This document shows, piece after piece, positions 8,277-18,112 of a stretch of 64,000 nucleotides of DNA; positions within the stretch are counted from its first letter, which is position 1; each line of letters begins with the position of its first letter. The translations under genes and the position numbers were made by a program. The stretch covers positions 124,001-188,000 of the forward strand of contig NZ_CP054021.1 in NCBI RefSeq assembly GCF_005862305.2, read 5' to 3'. The notes beneath the pieces were generated by a model. That model had not been told where the DNA came from. It saw only the letters and a program-made list of their open reading frames with translations, and did no database searches. The DNA comes from Rhizobium indicum (GTDB lineage: Bacteria > Pseudomonadota > Alphaproteobacteria > Rhizobiales > Rhizobiaceae).

Positions 8277-8771
8277 GTGTTGAACAGGCAGCATATCGAC
8301 CCCGGCCTTTATCGCGATGCCATGAGCCGTTATGCCGGCCATGTGCAGCTCGTGACGACGGCAATGGGCGAGCTGCGCCGCGGCGTCACCATCACCGCCG
8401 CCTGCTCGGTCTCGGACAATCCGGCCTCGGTGCTGATCTGCCTCAACAACACCAATCCGAAGAACGAGATCTTCTTTCGCAGCGGCATCTTCGCGCTGAA
8501 CACGCTCGGCGCCCACCACCAGGGCGTTGCCGATGCCTTTTCCGGGCGCACGTCGCTTGCCAATGACGACCGTTTCGCCAGCGCCCGTTTCGATATGCTT
8601 GCCACCGGTGCGCCCGTGCTGGCCGACGCACTTGCCGCCTTCGATTGCCGGGTGATCGATATCAAGGAAATGCCGACGCACAATGTCATCTTCGGCGAGG
8701 TCGCGGCTGTCCGCTTCAGCGAAAAACACCCGGCGCTCATCTATATGAACCGGGATTATCACGCGCTGTAA
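8277..8771 (+). CDS. Flavin reductase domain protein
   Basis: About 164 residues of the FMN-binding flavin reductase family (HpaC/RutF-like). It has DPGLYRDAMSRYAGHVQLVTT, GVTITAACSVSDNPASVLICLN and SGIFALNTLG, which form the flavin pocket. Such proteins supply reduced FMN to a partner monooxygenase, but no partner is adjacent. The start is uncertain: GTG 8277 and TTG 8280 are adjacent, with GGGAG at 8266-8270 serving either. The much longer open frame that includes it upstream is antisense to the binding-protein gene and is not real. Confidence 0.85.
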   Translation: MLNRQHIDPGLYRDAMSRYAGHVQLVTTAMGELRRGVTITAACSVSDNPASVLICLNNTNPKNEIFFRSGIFALNTLGAHHQGVADAFSGRTSLANDDRFASARFDMLATGAPVLADALAAFDCRVIDIKEMPTHNVIFGEVAAVRFSEKHPALIYMNRDYHAL

Positions 8772-8811
8772 TTGGAGCGCCGTGCGTCCTTGCATTTCGA
8801 GGGAATAAAGA

Positions 8812-9129
8812 ATGGACAATGCCGGGATCGAGGAAATGTTTCAGGGGCTTGGCCCCGTCACGGTCAAGCGCATGTTCGGCGGCAAAGGCATCTATCATCT
8901 CGGGCGCATCATTGCGCTCGAAGTGCGCGACGAGATGCTGCTGAAAGCCGACGAGACGAGCGCTCCGGAATTTGCCGCTGCCGGCGCCACGCAATGGACC
9001 TATGAGGGCAAGAAGGGCAAGCCGGTAAAAATGCCCTATTGGTCGATCCCCGACGAGGCCTACGACGATCCCGATCTGATGGCGAAGTGGGTGAGGCTTG
9101 CCTATGAGGCGTCGCTTCGCGCCGAATAG
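8812..9129 (+). CDS. TfoX N-terminal domain protein
   Basis: A 105-residue protein that is essentially one TfoX/Sxy N-terminal domain: IEEMFQGLGPVTVKRMFGGKGIYHLGRIIALEVRDEMLLKAD. In gamma-proteobacteria TfoX controls competence. Stand-alone N-terminal domain proteins are common in rhizobia and have no assigned role. It follows the flavin reductase gene by 40 bases on the same strand, and its stop abuts that of the convergent NUDIX gene. Confidence 0.85.
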   Translation: MDNAGIEEMFQGLGPVTVKRMFGGKGIYHLGRIIALEVRDEMLLKADETSAPEFAAAGATQWTYEGKKGKPVKMPYWSIPDEAYDDPDLMAKWVRLAYEASLRAE

Positions 9130-9552
9130 TCAGCCGCGTTCAGCGGGCGACAAGGCTGCTATCGCAGCCTTGGTGAAGGCCGACAGTGGCTCGGGTAGAT
9201 CCGTCAGCGGAAACCAGCCGAAATCCGAAAGCTTGTCCGGTTCGGTCAGTTGCGGCTCGCCCTCGACGTCGCGGGCGAGATAGAGGATCGAGATCCAGTG
9301 TTGGCGGTCGGCATCGATGATCTGTTCGGTCACGCTGATTCGTTCGATGCGGCCGATCGTCAGGCCGGTTTCCTCCTCGGCCTCACGGCGCGCGGCAGTC
9401 TCTGCCGGCTCCATATGATCGACCTTGCCGCCGACGATATTCCAATAGCCGGCTTCAGGTGGTCGCATGCGTTTGTAAAGAAGGATCCTGGCGTCGCGCA
9501 GAATCACCAGACCGACGCCGAGACCCGGAAAATCAATGCCGGGCCTGCCCAT
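9130..9552 (-). CDS. NUDIX hydrolase
   Basis: A protein of 140 residues with a full Nudix box: G-x5-E-x7-REAEEETGL starting at GGKVDHMEPAETAARREAEEETGL. It therefore should hydrolyse nucleoside diphosphate derivatives with Mg2+. Substrate is not predictable from sequence; MutT-like and ADP-ribose-type activities are both possible. Its stop meets the stop of the convergent TfoX-like gene, and it starts 8 bases past the end of rhlE on the same strand, so it may be co-transcribed with rhlE. Confidence 0.9.
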   Translation of the reverse strand: MGRPGIDFPGLGVGLVILRDARILLYKRMRPPEAGYWNIVGGKVDHMEPAETAARREAEEETGLTIGRIERISVTEQIIDADRQHWISILYLARDVEGEPQLTEPDKLSDFGWFPLTDLPEPLSAFTKAAIAALSPAERG

Positions 9553-9560
9553 AGTAATGC

Positions 9561-11126
9561 TTAGACCTTGGCGCTGCCGGCGATCAGCATGAAGGCGGGG
9601 ATATCGTCGCCGAAGCCGACCGGGGTCGGGCCGTCGTCGTGGTCGCGATGGCGGCGGCGGTCGCGGCTGTCATCGTTTGCCGGGTAAGGCCGACTATTGC
9701 GCGCGTTGTTCTGCGGCTTCTGCTCTGCTTTGCGCTCGTTCTTCACGATGTCGGCCTTTACTGGTGCTGCTTCGATCACGTCTACGCCATTATCCTGTAT
9801 GTCGTTATCAGATTTATGACTCGCAGCGGCGCGATTGCCGCGTCCGCGTCCACGATCTTTGTCGCCATTCTCTCTCGGCGCACGATCTCGGCCTGCACCA
9901 TCTCTGGCGCCACGTTCGCGGCTGTTGCGACGCGGGCGTTCGCTGTCCCTGCTGTCTTCTGCCGGCGGCGGCAGCGACGTCAGGTCGCCGCTCAGCCATT
10001 CGACCTTCTGGCCGATCAGCTTCTCGATGGCATCGACGAATTTGGTGTCGCGCTTGGTAACGAGCGTGAAGGCGGCACCCGAGCGGCCGGCACGGCCGGT
10101 GCGGCCGATGCGGTGGACGTAATCCTCGGAATGGATCGGCACGTCGAAATTGAAGACGTGGCTGACATCAGGGATATCGAGGCCGCGGGCGGCGACGTCG
10201 GAAGCGACCAGAAGCTGGAGATTGCCATCGCGGAAGCTCTGCAGCGTCATCGTGCGGGAACGCTGGTCCATATCGCCATGCAGGGCGCCGACCGAGAAGC
10301 CGTGACGCTCGAGCGACCGGAAGAGATCGGCGACATCCTTCTTGCGGTTGCAGAAGACGATAGCGTTCTTGAGCTCGGTCTGGGCGCGGACGAGTTCGCG
10401 CAGAACCGCTCGCTTCTCGTAATCCTTGCCGTGCGAAGCGACGAAGCGCTGCGTCACGGTCTCGGCAGCGGAAGCCGGCTTTGCGACCTCGATGCGCTCT
10501 GGATTCTGCAGGAAGCGGTCCGCGAGCTTCTGAATCTCCGACGGCATGGTTGCCGAGAAGAACAGAGTCTGGCGGGTGAACGGGATCATCTTGGCGATGC
10601 GTTCGATATCGGGGATGAAACCCATGTCGAGCATACGGTCGGCCTCGTCGATGACGAGGATCTCGACGCCGCTCATCAGGAGCTTGCCGCGCTCGAAATG
10701 GTCGAGCAGGCGGCCGGGGGTGCAGATCAGCACATCGGCGCCGCGCTCGAGCTTGCGGTCCTGGTCCTCGAAGGAAACGCCGCCGATCAGAAGGGCGACG
10801 TTGAGCCGGTGGTTCTTACCGTATTTCTCGAAATTCTCGGCGACCTGAGCGGCGAGTTCGCGCGTCGGCTCGAGAATCAGCGTGCGGGGCATGCGCGCAC
10901 GCGCACGGCCCTTCTCCAGAAGCGACAGCATCGGCAAAACAAAGGATGCCGTCTTGCCAGTGCCGGTCTGCGCGATGCCGCAAATATCGCGGCGCTCGAG
11001 CGCAAACGGGATGGCGCCCGCCTGAATAGGCGTTGGGATCGTGTAGCCCGCGTCCGTAACAGCGGATAGCACTTTTTGGCTTAGGCCAAGGTCAGCAAAT
11101 GTCGTCAAAGGGAAAACTGTTTCCAT
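9561..11126 (-). CDS. rhlE: DEAD-box RNA helicase, RhlE type
   Basis: A protein of 521 residues that unwinds RNA in ribosome assembly and mRNA decay. Motifs in order: Q-motif FADLGLSQKVL...YTIPTPIQ, Walker A AQTGTGKT, PTRELA, DEADRMLDMGF, SAT, and HRIGRTGRAG. After about residue 380 comes a long disordered tail rich in Arg, Gly and Asp, typical of RhlE and used for RNA contacts. ATG 11126 (METVFPLTTF) is chosen; the longer frame upstream shows no family similarity. Confidence 0.95.
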   Translation of the reverse strand: METVFPLTTFADLGLSQKVLSAVTDAGYTIPTPIQAGAIPFALERRDICGIAQTGTGKTASFVLPMLSLLEKGRARARMPRTLILEPTRELAAQVAENFEKYGKNHRLNVALLIGGVSFEDQDRKLERGADVLICTPGRLLDHFERGKLLMSGVEILVIDEADRMLDMGFIPDIERIAKMIPFTRQTLFFSATMPSEIQKLADRFLQNPERIEVAKPASAAETVTQRFVASHGKDYEKRAVLRELVRAQTELKNAIVFCNRKKDVADLFRSLERHGFSVGALHGDMDQRSRTMTLQSFRDGNLQLLVASDVAARGLDIPDVSHVFNFDVPIHSEDYVHRIGRTGRAGRSGAAFTLVTKRDTKFVDAIEKLIGQKVEWLSGDLTSLPPPAEDSRDSERPRRNSRERGARDGAGRDRAPRENGDKDRGRGRGNRAAASHKSDNDIQDNGVDVIEAAPVKADIVKNERKAEQKPQNNARNSRPYPANDDSRDRRRHRDHDDGPTPVGFGDDIPAFMLIAGSAKV

Positions 11127-11264
11127 TCCGTTCGGCCGAGCTCTGAACGAGTCGGCGGGATTGCATGCCGCAATGCAGCGCGACATAGCCCCGAATGGCC
11201 GGCAAGTCAAGAAATAGAGACGCCGCACCCATTGCAGAGTGAAGCGTTGGTTACCGGGCAGGAG

Positions 11265-12584
11265 TTACTTGATATAGGTGGCGAGTTTAAGGCCGGCATT
11301 CATGAAATATACTGGATCGACGGCATGACCGTCCTGGCGCACTTCATAATGCAGGTGCGTGCCGGTCGAGCGGCCGGTGCTGCCGGCAAGGCCGATCACG
11401 TCGTTGCGGTCGACCGTGTCGCCGACCTTGACCAGAACCTCCGACATATGCCCGTAACGCGTCGAGATGCCGTTGCCGTGATCGACCTCGACCATGTTGC
11501 CGTAGCCGCCGGTCCAGCCGGCCGAAATCACCTTGCCGGGCGCCGTCGGGCGGATCCTTTCGCCCGGCGAAAAGCGGAAGTCGATGCCGGAATGGAGCGC
11601 GAGGCGGCCGAGGAAGGGATCACGGCGATTGCCGAAGGGGCTGGTCACATCCTTGCCGATAGCGGGATTGCGGAAGGGCAGGGATTCGGCAGTGCTGCGC
11701 ACGGCTTCGAGCCGGGTCAGCACGCCGTCGAGCGCTGCCAGCGAATTGTTGAAGCCGTCGTTGCTTTCAGGCTCGACATAGGGGCCGCCGACGGCATCGT
11801 CGTCGTCTTTCCTGGCAGCGGTCTCGGGAATCGGAATCTTGAAGCGGGTCAGCACAGTCTCGATGGCGTTGGCGGCATTGCCGGCATCGCTCGTCAGCTG
11901 TTCGACACGGCTGCGTTGATCCTGTTCGACATCTTTGAGCGACAGCGTCACCTTGGAGAAGATGCGGTCGGCACGGTCGCCGACCGTGTCGGTGGCCGGC
12001 ACATAGGCAAGCGTCGAATTGTCGGGCGTCGCATCGGCGGGCGCGCCGCTCGCCAGCTGTTTCTCGATTGCCTCGATGCCGCTACCGGAGAGCGAAGCGC
12101 GCTTGTCCTTGACATCGGGTGCATAGGACTGAACGGGCGAAGACGGCGCAGGCGGGGCGCCGTCCTTTTCCGTCAGGCCGGAGCTTTCGGCCCGGTCGAG
12201 CAGATTGTCGAGTTTGCCATGGCGCGAGGTCAGCGCCATCTGCTGCTCCATCAGCTTGTCGACCTTGTCTTCGACCACCTGCTGGTCGAGAAGCTGGCGG
12301 GAGGTGATGCGGTCGACCTGCGCGCGGAGGGCGGCGATGCGGTCTTCATAGTCGTGCTGCATGCGGGCCTGGCGGGCCATGGTGGCGCCGATCAGATCGT
12401 CGCGCAGCACGAGATAGGACGTGGCCAGCAGGTAGCCGATAGAGAAAACCCCGATGAAGCAGAAGGCAAGTGCTGCCATCCATGGCCGGACCGTCATATG
12501 GCGGACCTTGTCGCCGCTTGCGAGGATGAGGATATGTTCCTGCGCCCGCCTGCCGAATACCCGGTGCTGATGTCCGCTGTTCAC
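11265..12584 (-). CDS. Membrane-anchored M23 family metallopeptidase
   Basis: A protein of about 439 residues. An N-terminal helix (PWMAALAFCFIGVFSIGYLLATSYLVL) anchors it in the inner membrane. A coiled-coil region of about residues 60-150 follows, then a C-terminal LytM/M23 domain with HSGIDF and HLHYEVR, which carry the zinc ligands. Such proteins cut peptidoglycan cross-links or, as EnvC-like factors, activate amidases. GTG 12584 has a GGGAG 8 bases before it; the GTG at 12632 has no Shine-Dalgarno. Confidence 0.88.
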   Translation of the reverse strand: MNSGHQHRVFGRRAQEHILILASGDKVRHMTVRPWMAALAFCFIGVFSIGYLLATSYLVLRDDLIGATMARQARMQHDYEDRIAALRAQVDRITSRQLLDQQVVEDKVDKLMEQQMALTSRHGKLDNLLDRAESSGLTEKDGAPPAPSSPVQSYAPDVKDKRASLSGSGIEAIEKQLASGAPADATPDNSTLAYVPATDTVGDRADRIFSKVTLSLKDVEQDQRSRVEQLTSDAGNAANAIETVLTRFKIPIPETAARKDDDDAVGGPYVEPESNDGFNNSLAALDGVLTRLEAVRSTAESLPFRNPAIGKDVTSPFGNRRDPFLGRLALHSGIDFRFSPGERIRPTAPGKVISAGWTGGYGNMVEVDHGNGISTRYGHMSEVLVKVGDTVDRNDVIGLAGSTGRSTGTHLHYEVRQDGHAVDPVYFMNAGLKLATYIK

Positions 12585-12688
12585 GCAGGCTCTCCCGATT
12601 GATGCTCTACGCCTCTTTCGGAAATTAGACACCGTTATGGTTAATGAATGCTTTCATTGTCGCCGTCGCGTCATAAATTTCAGTGACT

Positions 12689-13516
12689 TCAAGCGTGGCT
12701 GATCGATGCGAGCGATCGGTAGAAGGACGGCGTCAGCCCGGCCTCGGCGCGGGCAAGGTCGTTGAAGGGCGGCTTTAGCGGTCCGCGGAAATTGGCGCGC
12801 ACCAGCTCCTGGAAGGCCTTTGCCGGATCGCGCTTCTCGCGGGCGCAGAGGAAGCGGAACCATTTGGCGCCGACGGCGACATGGCCTTTCTCGTCATTGT
12901 AGATGACGTCGAGCACCGCTGCACTTTCGAGATCGCCTGTCTGGCGCATCTTCGCCTGCAGCGATGGTGTGACGTCGAGGCCGCGGGCTTCCAGAATCAG
13001 CGGTACGACGGCGAGCCTTGCCGTCAGGTCGTTGCGCGTCGAATGGGCTGCTTGCCAGAGCCCGTCATGGGCGGGCAGATCGCCGTAATCGGCGCCGAGA
13101 TCGTTGAGCCTGGCGCGCACCATGCGGAAATGTTTCGCCTCCTCGAAGGCGACCAGCATCCAGCCGTCGAAAAAAGAATTCGGCACCTGCTCGGTCGCGA
13201 ATCGCGCGACGATATCCAGCGCCAGATCGACGGCGTTGAGTTCGATATGGGCGATGGCGTGCAGCAGGGCGATCCGCCCTCTGAGCGTATGCAGCGAGCG
13301 CTTCTCCACCTGGGTCGGCGGCGTCAGCACCGGTTTCTCAGGACGGCCGGGCCTGTCGGGCAGGGCGGCATCGAGCGGCGAGCGCAGCGACACCCGGCGG
13401 GCGAACCAGCGGGTGGCGCTTTCCTGCGCAAGTGCCGTCTTGCGGTCGAGATCGGCGGAAGAGATCGCATCGATGGCGCCGCCGCGCAGCGAGGTTATCG
13501 TGAGATCCCCTATCAC
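12689..13516 (-). CDS. DUF455 ferritin-like protein
   Basis: A protein of 275 residues of the DUF455/COG2833 family with a ferritin-like four-helix fold. Three metal-ligand segments are visible: HIELNAVDLALD, EEAKHF (E-x-x-H) and NDEKGHV (E-x-x-H), which suggest a carboxylate di-iron centre. The family is often called a putative tRNA-modifying or stress protein, but its role is unproven. GTG 13516 overlaps the bcp stop (GTGA), so it is translationally coupled to bcp. Pairing with a peroxiredoxin hints at an oxidative-stress link. Confidence 0.85.
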   Translation of the reverse strand: MIGDLTITSLRGGAIDAISSADLDRKTALAQESATRWFARRVSLRSPLDAALPDRPGRPEKPVLTPPTQVEKRSLHTLRGRIALLHAIAHIELNAVDLALDIVARFATEQVPNSFFDGWMLVAFEEAKHFRMVRARLNDLGADYGDLPAHDGLWQAAHSTRNDLTARLAVVPLILEARGLDVTPSLQAKMRQTGDLESAAVLDVIYNDEKGHVAVGAKWFRFLCAREKRDPAKAFQELVRANFRGPLKPPFNDLARAEAGLTPSFYRSLASISHA

Positions 13517-13986
13517 GCTGCCAGGTTCCTCACGGCCTCGAGCACGGTTTCGGCATGGCCCTGCACCTTCACCTTCTGCCAGATGGTGGCGATCGTGCCG
13601 TCATGGCGGATGAGGAAAGTGGTACGCTCGACGCCCATGAAGTTGCGGCCGTACATGCTCTTTTCCTTCCAGACGCCATAGGCCTGCAGCGTCGTCTTTT
13701 CCTCGTCCGAGGCGAGCGCCACCGAGAGACGGTGCTTCTTGATGAATTTGTCATGGCAGGCGGCCGAATCGGGCGACATGCCGATGATGGCAGCACCGGC
13801 CGCTTCGAACTCGGCTGCTAACGCGGTGAAAGCCAGTGATTCGGCGGTGCAGCCCGTCGTGTCATCCTTGGGATAGAAGAACAACACGAGCGGCTTGCCG
13901 TGGAATTCGGCCAGCGAAACGCGGCCGCCGCCGTCGCGGGGAAGGTTGAAATCAGGGGCCGAGACGCCGATGCCGGGAACCGCCAT
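13513..13986 (-). CDS. bcp: Thioredoxin-dependent peroxiredoxin, Bcp/PrxQ type
   Basis: A protein of 157 residues reducing hydroperoxides in the cytosol. The peroxidatic Cys46 sits in PKDDTTGCTAES. The resolving Cys five residues later, seen in E. coli Bcp, is absent; Cys77 (SAACHDKF) may serve instead, or it may act as a 1-Cys enzyme. It is the first gene of a two-gene unit with the DUF455 gene and diverges from the AsmA-like gene. Confidence 0.93.
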   Translation of the reverse strand: MAVPGIGVSAPDFNLPRDGGGRVSLAEFHGKPLVLFFYPKDDTTGCTAESLAFTALAAEFEAAGAAIIGMSPDSAACHDKFIKKHRLSVALASDEEKTTLQAYGVWKEKSMYGRNFMGVERTTFLIRHDGTIATIWQKVKVQGHAETVLEAVRNLAA

Positions 13987-14111
13987 TGGGAAAACCTTTC
14001 TTTTGCCGGGTTTGTGGATGACACTTTCTCTCCCCGAATTATATAGTGGACGGATACCCGTCCAGCATGGCCGGGTTCAATTCTTCACTTAAAGGGAGAG
14101 CCCGAGGGCGC

Positions 14112-17100
14112 ATGTCAGCCATCCGCGGCGAAAAGGTCACGTTTCGCAAGAAGGATATCGTTGCGCTGGACCGCTTGCCGTCCGCCCAGGCCGAGGATCC
14201 GATCATCGTTCATTGCCCGCCGCCGCGTTCGCCGATGCGCCGCACGGCGAAGCTGACCTGCGGATTTCTGGGGCTGATCCTCGTTATTCTCGCTGGCATC
14301 GTTTTCACCGTCGAGAGCGGCATGTTCGACAAGCCGCTGTCGCAGCAGGCTCAGGCGGCGCTGAATGGCGTGGCCGGACCGCGCTACCGTGCCGAGGTCG
14401 GCTCCACCGTCATCCGCTTCACCTCGGATTTTCGGCTGGCGCTGGAAGCGCGCAACGTCAACATGATCGACCAGGAGAGCGGCCAGCACCTGTCGACGAC
14501 GGGTTCGGTGCGCCTGGGGCTCGATCCGCTGCAGCTTTTCCGCGGCCGCATCGCCGTCGCGGATATCGAAGCGGAGGATATCGCGCTCGATACCGCGCTT
14601 CTGCCCTCCGGCAATGCCGTCAAGCTCGACGATCTGCGCATCGACGCCATGCCGGCGGCGATGGAGAAGATCTTCTCGCAGTTCGACATGTTCGACAGCA
14701 TCGTGACGCGCGGCTCGACCAATTCGGTGCGCATCTCCGGCATCGACATCAAGCTTGCCGATACCGCCAACGGTCCGCTGTCGCTCGTCATCGACAATCT
14801 CGTCTTTGCCCATGCCGGCCCGTCCTCGCTGCAATTGACCGGCGAAGTCGCGCTCAACGGCGAAGTGGCGGAGCTCGACGTGCTGGCCGACAAGGAAGAC
14901 GGCCACGTGTCCAAGGTCGTGGCGACGCTCAAGCATGCCGACCTCACGCCTTTCGCGCTGAAACGCAACGATCAGGGCATGATCCGGCAAGGACTGAGTG
15001 CCTTTGCCGATCTGACAGTGTCGGCCACCCGAGCGCGCGATGGCGTGCAGCCGGCGCTGGCGGCGACGATCGACATCAATCCTGGCCAGATCTATGCGGA
15101 TGGCGATCCGCAGGAGTTGTCGGGCGGGCAAATCAATCTCGTCTATGATTTCACCAAGCAGACGCTCGAGATCGCCCGATCGAACGCCCGGTTCGGCGCG
15201 ACCACGCTTCCCATCAACGGCGCGCTGATCGATCTCGACAAACTCGACCCGCAGGCCGGCAAAGGCTTCGGTATCGACCTGCTCGTCAGCGGCGGCACGG
15301 CAGCCCCCGGCGGCTCCGGCGAGCCGCCGCTTTCCTTCGACATCCAGGCGACAGGGCGCTACATGGTCGCCGGCCGCGAATTCCAGTTTCCCAACATGAC
15401 CGTCTCCAGCTCGCTCGGCGCGCTCTACGGATCGCTGCACGTCAAGCTCGGCGACAAGTCCCCGGAAATCAGCTTCGCCGGCCAGTCGGCGCAGCTGCAG
15501 ACGACAGCGATCAAGCAGCTCTGGCCGTTCTGGATGGCGCCCAAGGTGCGCACCTGGGTGCACGGCAATCTCTTTGGCGGCACCGTCACCAACGCTACCA
15601 TATCCGTCTTCATTCCTTTCGGCAGGCTGGACGAGGCAGCCGGCGGCAAGGGCCTGAAGCTCGACGCCAACCAGATCCGCATCGGCTTCGACATTGCAGA
15701 GGCGCGGATGAACGTCGCCGGCGACATTCCGCCGATCCGCGACACGTCAGCACATTTCGACCTGACCGGTCCGGTTGCGACGATCGCGATCAAGAGCGGC
15801 ACCTCCTATTTCCCCTCCGGCCGGTCCGTCGGTCTCGGGCAGGGGACGTTCATTCTGCCCGCCACCTACGATAAACCGCTGATGGCCGATATCGATCTCG
15901 CGGTCTCAGGGGCGGCGGACGCTGTCGGCGAGCTTCTGACCTACCGGCCGATCCGGGTGCTGCAGCGCGCCGGCTTTACGCCCGATGACCTCAAGGGCCG
16001 GATCGAGGCGCATGTGAAGGCTCATTTCGGCCTGCTCTCCTCGCAAAACCCGCCGCCTGCCGAATGGACGGCGGCAATGAAGCTCACCGATATCGATCTT
16101 GCCAAGCCGTTTTCCGGCAGGATGATCAGCAATCTCGACGGCACGCTGAACGGCAATCCGAAGCGGATCACGCTCGATGCCAAAGCCCAGATCGACGGTG
16201 TCCCGGCCGATATCGATCTTACCGAACCGGTCGAGGCATCCGACACAGCGGCCAAACAACGGGTGATCACCGCGACCCTTTCCGAGGACCAGCGCAACAA
16301 GCTGATACCCGGCCTTTCTGGCATCGTCGGCGGCAGCGTGAAGATGGTGCTGACGCGGATCGACGACGACCGGCAGGACGTCCAGCTCGACCTCACCAGG
16401 TCGCTGCTCGAACTGCCGTGGATCGGCTGGGCGAAGGGCAGCGGCATTGCCGCCACGGCCGAATTCGAAACATCAGGCCCGGCCGACAATACCCAGATCA
16501 AGAACTTTCGATTGAAGGGCGACGGTTTCGGCGCCAACGGATCGCTGAACATTGGCAAAGGCGGGCTGATCTCGGCCGATTTCGACAGCGTCAAGCTCTC
16601 CTCGCTCGACGATTTCGCCCTGTCGGTGAAACGCAGCAAAGGCAATTTCGACGTCTCGGTCTCCGGCGACAGCGCCGATGCGCGGCCGGTCATCCAGCGG
16701 TTGAAATCAGGCTCGGACGGTGATGGTGATGGGGATGCCGGCGACACCGGCGTATCGGTGCGCGCCAGGCTGAAAAACGTCATCGGCTTCAACGACGAGA
16801 AGGTCGGCAATTTTCAGGCGCAAATATCACTGCGCGGCGACAAGCTGCAGGCGCTTAATTTTTCCGCCGTTACCGACAGCGGCGAGGCCGTGGTCAGCCA
16901 GATGAAGGACGGCGGCGTCATCAACATCACCAGCGGCGATGCCGGCGCGGTTTCGCGTTTCGCCGATCTCTACCAGCACATGCAGGGCGGCCTGCTCAAT
17001 CTGGCGATCCGGCTGGGGGCGGAGGGCGGCTGGGACGGCTCGCTCGACGTGCGCCGCTTCGCGATCGTCAACGAACAACGCCTGCGGTCGATCGTTTCGA

Positions 17101-17510
17101 CGCCGGTCGGAAGTGAGCAGCGCAGCCTCAACGAAGCGGTCAAGCGCGACATCGATACCTCGTCGCAGCGCTTCCAGCGCGGCTTTGCCCGTGTCGTCTC
17201 GCGCAACGGCATGGTCGGCATCGAGAACGGCGTGCTGCGCGGCGACCAGATCGGCGCAACCTTCCAGGGCATCGTGCGCGACCGCAAGGGCAACATGGAC
17301 ATGACCGGCACCTTCATGCCGGCCTACGGCCTCAACCGCCTCTTCGCCGAACTGCCGCTGATCGGCGTCATCCTCGGCAATGGCAGCGACCGCGGCCTGA
17401 TCGGCATTACCTTCAAGCTGACAGGCAAGTTCGACCAGCCGAACCTGCAGATCAATCCGCTGTCGATCATCGCGCCTGGTGTTTTCCGGCAGATCTTCGA
17501 ATTCCAGTGA
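14112..17510 (+). CDS. Large AsmA/DUF3971 (YhdP-type) envelope protein
   Basis: About 1132 residues. A cytoplasmic basic N-terminus is followed by one transmembrane helix (CGFLGLILVILAGIVFTV, about residues 55-74) and a very long beta-rich periplasmic part, with DUF3971 in the centre and an AsmA-like C-terminal segment (NGMVGIENGVLRGDQIGATFQG ... MDMTGTFMPAYGLNRLF). These proteins form hydrophobic bridges that move phospholipids from the inner to the outer membrane. ATG 14112 has GAGGG close by; ATG 14046 is in frame but has no good Shine-Dalgarno. Confidence 0.88.
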   Translation: MSAIRGEKVTFRKKDIVALDRLPSAQAEDPIIVHCPPPRSPMRRTAKLTCGFLGLILVILAGIVFTVESGMFDKPLSQQAQAALNGVAGPRYRAEVGSTVIRFTSDFRLALEARNVNMIDQESGQHLSTTGSVRLGLDPLQLFRGRIAVADIEAEDIALDTALLPSGNAVKLDDLRIDAMPAAMEKIFSQFDMFDSIVTRGSTNSVRISGIDIKLADTANGPLSLVIDNLVFAHAGPSSLQLTGEVALNGEVAELDVLADKEDGHVSKVVATLKHADLTPFALKRNDQGMIRQGLSAFADLTVSATRARDGVQPALAATIDINPGQIYADGDPQELSGGQINLVYDFTKQTLEIARSNARFGATTLPINGALIDLDKLDPQAGKGFGIDLLVSGGTAAPGGSGEPPLSFDIQATGRYMVAGREFQFPNMTVSSSLGALYGSLHVKLGDKSPEISFAGQSAQLQTTAIKQLWPFWMAPKVRTWVHGNLFGGTVTNATISVFIPFGRLDEAAGGKGLKLDANQIRIGFDIAEARMNVAGDIPPIRDTSAHFDLTGPVATIAIKSGTSYFPSGRSVGLGQGTFILPATYDKPLMADIDLAVSGAADAVGELLTYRPIRVLQRAGFTPDDLKGRIEAHVKAHFGLLSSQNPPPAEWTAAMKLTDIDLAKPFSGRMISNLDGTLNGNPKRITLDAKAQIDGVPADIDLTEPVEASDTAAKQRVITATLSEDQRNKLIPGLSGIVGGSVKMVLTRIDDDRQDVQLDLTRSLLELPWIGWAKGSGIAATAEFETSGPADNTQIKNFRLKGDGFGANGSLNIGKGGLISADFDSVKLSSLDDFALSVKRSKGNFDVSVSGDSADARPVIQRLKSGSDGDGDGDAGDTGVSVRARLKNVIGFNDEKVGNFQAQISLRGDKLQALNFSAVTDSGEAVVSQMKDGGVINITSGDAGAVSRFADLYQHMQGGLLNLAIRLGAEGGWDGSLDVRRFAIVNEQRLRSIVSTPVGSEQRSLNEAVKRDIDTSSQRFQRGFARVVSRNGMVGIENGVLRGDQIGATFQGIVRDRKGNMDMTGTFMPAYGLNRLFAELPLIGVILGNGSDRGLIGITFKLTGKFDQPNLQINPLSIIAPGVFRQIFEFQ

Positions 17511-17747
17511 GGCGGGGGAAGCCGGGAGGTCGCAGATCCCGGCAGGTGCAAAAGGTTCCGACAAATCGTCCGGTGTGTGACTTGTTGCCGGATCGCAGCA
17601 GAGAAAAGCGCAGGTTCGTCCTCGGCAAGGCCAATTCCGACCTATCCTGACCAGTCCGACATTGATGCTTTGCCTATTTTAGGTAAACCTGATGTACTGT
17701 ATTGTCCCGGCCAGCAAGCAACGGCTGGTGCAATGTCGGAGGATGCC

Positions 17748-18053
17748 ATGCAGTGCGCCCGGACAGTTTCTTTCGCATCGGCCGCCGTGCTCGCAGTCAC
17801 GATTGGCGACGCCTCGCTTTCTGCGGAAAAGAGCGTGCGGCTGAAATCGCAAGAGGCGGTCATCCGTTCCGACCACGTCCTGATGGTTCCTCTGGACGCA
17901 ATGATGACGCCGCCGATCTTCTCGATCAGCTGGTGGTCGCGGGTGAAGCCCGCTTCTAGCGTTGATCCGCCGGGCTATCTTCTTAGGAGACCAGACGAGA
18001 TGACGAAGAATACCGGCGGGGAGCTGAATGATCTTGCCCGCCGACCCGAATAG
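17748..18053 (+). CDS. Doubtful small hypothetical protein
   Basis: An open frame of 101 codons. GGAGG at 17738-17742 precedes the ATG. The first 29 residues (MQCARTVSFASAAVLAVTIGDASLSA) could be a weak signal peptide. The rest has no recognisable domain, and the codon usage is not convincing. The 237 bases before it, from the AsmA-like stop, hold no other gene that I can see. Confidence 0.3.
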   Translation: MQCARTVSFASAAVLAVTIGDASLSAEKSVRLKSQEAVIRSDHVLMVPLDAMMTPPIFSISWWSRVKPASSVDPPGYLLRRPDEMTKNTGGELNDLARRPE

Positions 18054-18065
18054 TGAGGCAAAGAA

Positions 18066-18089
18066 AAGCCGGCGCGGGCGCCGGCTTTG
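18066..18089 (-). terminator. Intrinsic terminator of tyrS
   Basis: AAAGCCGGCGC at 18066-18076 pairs with GCGCCGGCTTT at 18079-18089, followed on the minus strand by TTTTCTTTG. It lies 24 bases past the tyrS stop and could also stop plus-strand reads. Confidence 0.8.
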
Positions 18090-18112
18090 ATATCGGTTCG
18101 GAATTGAAGTCC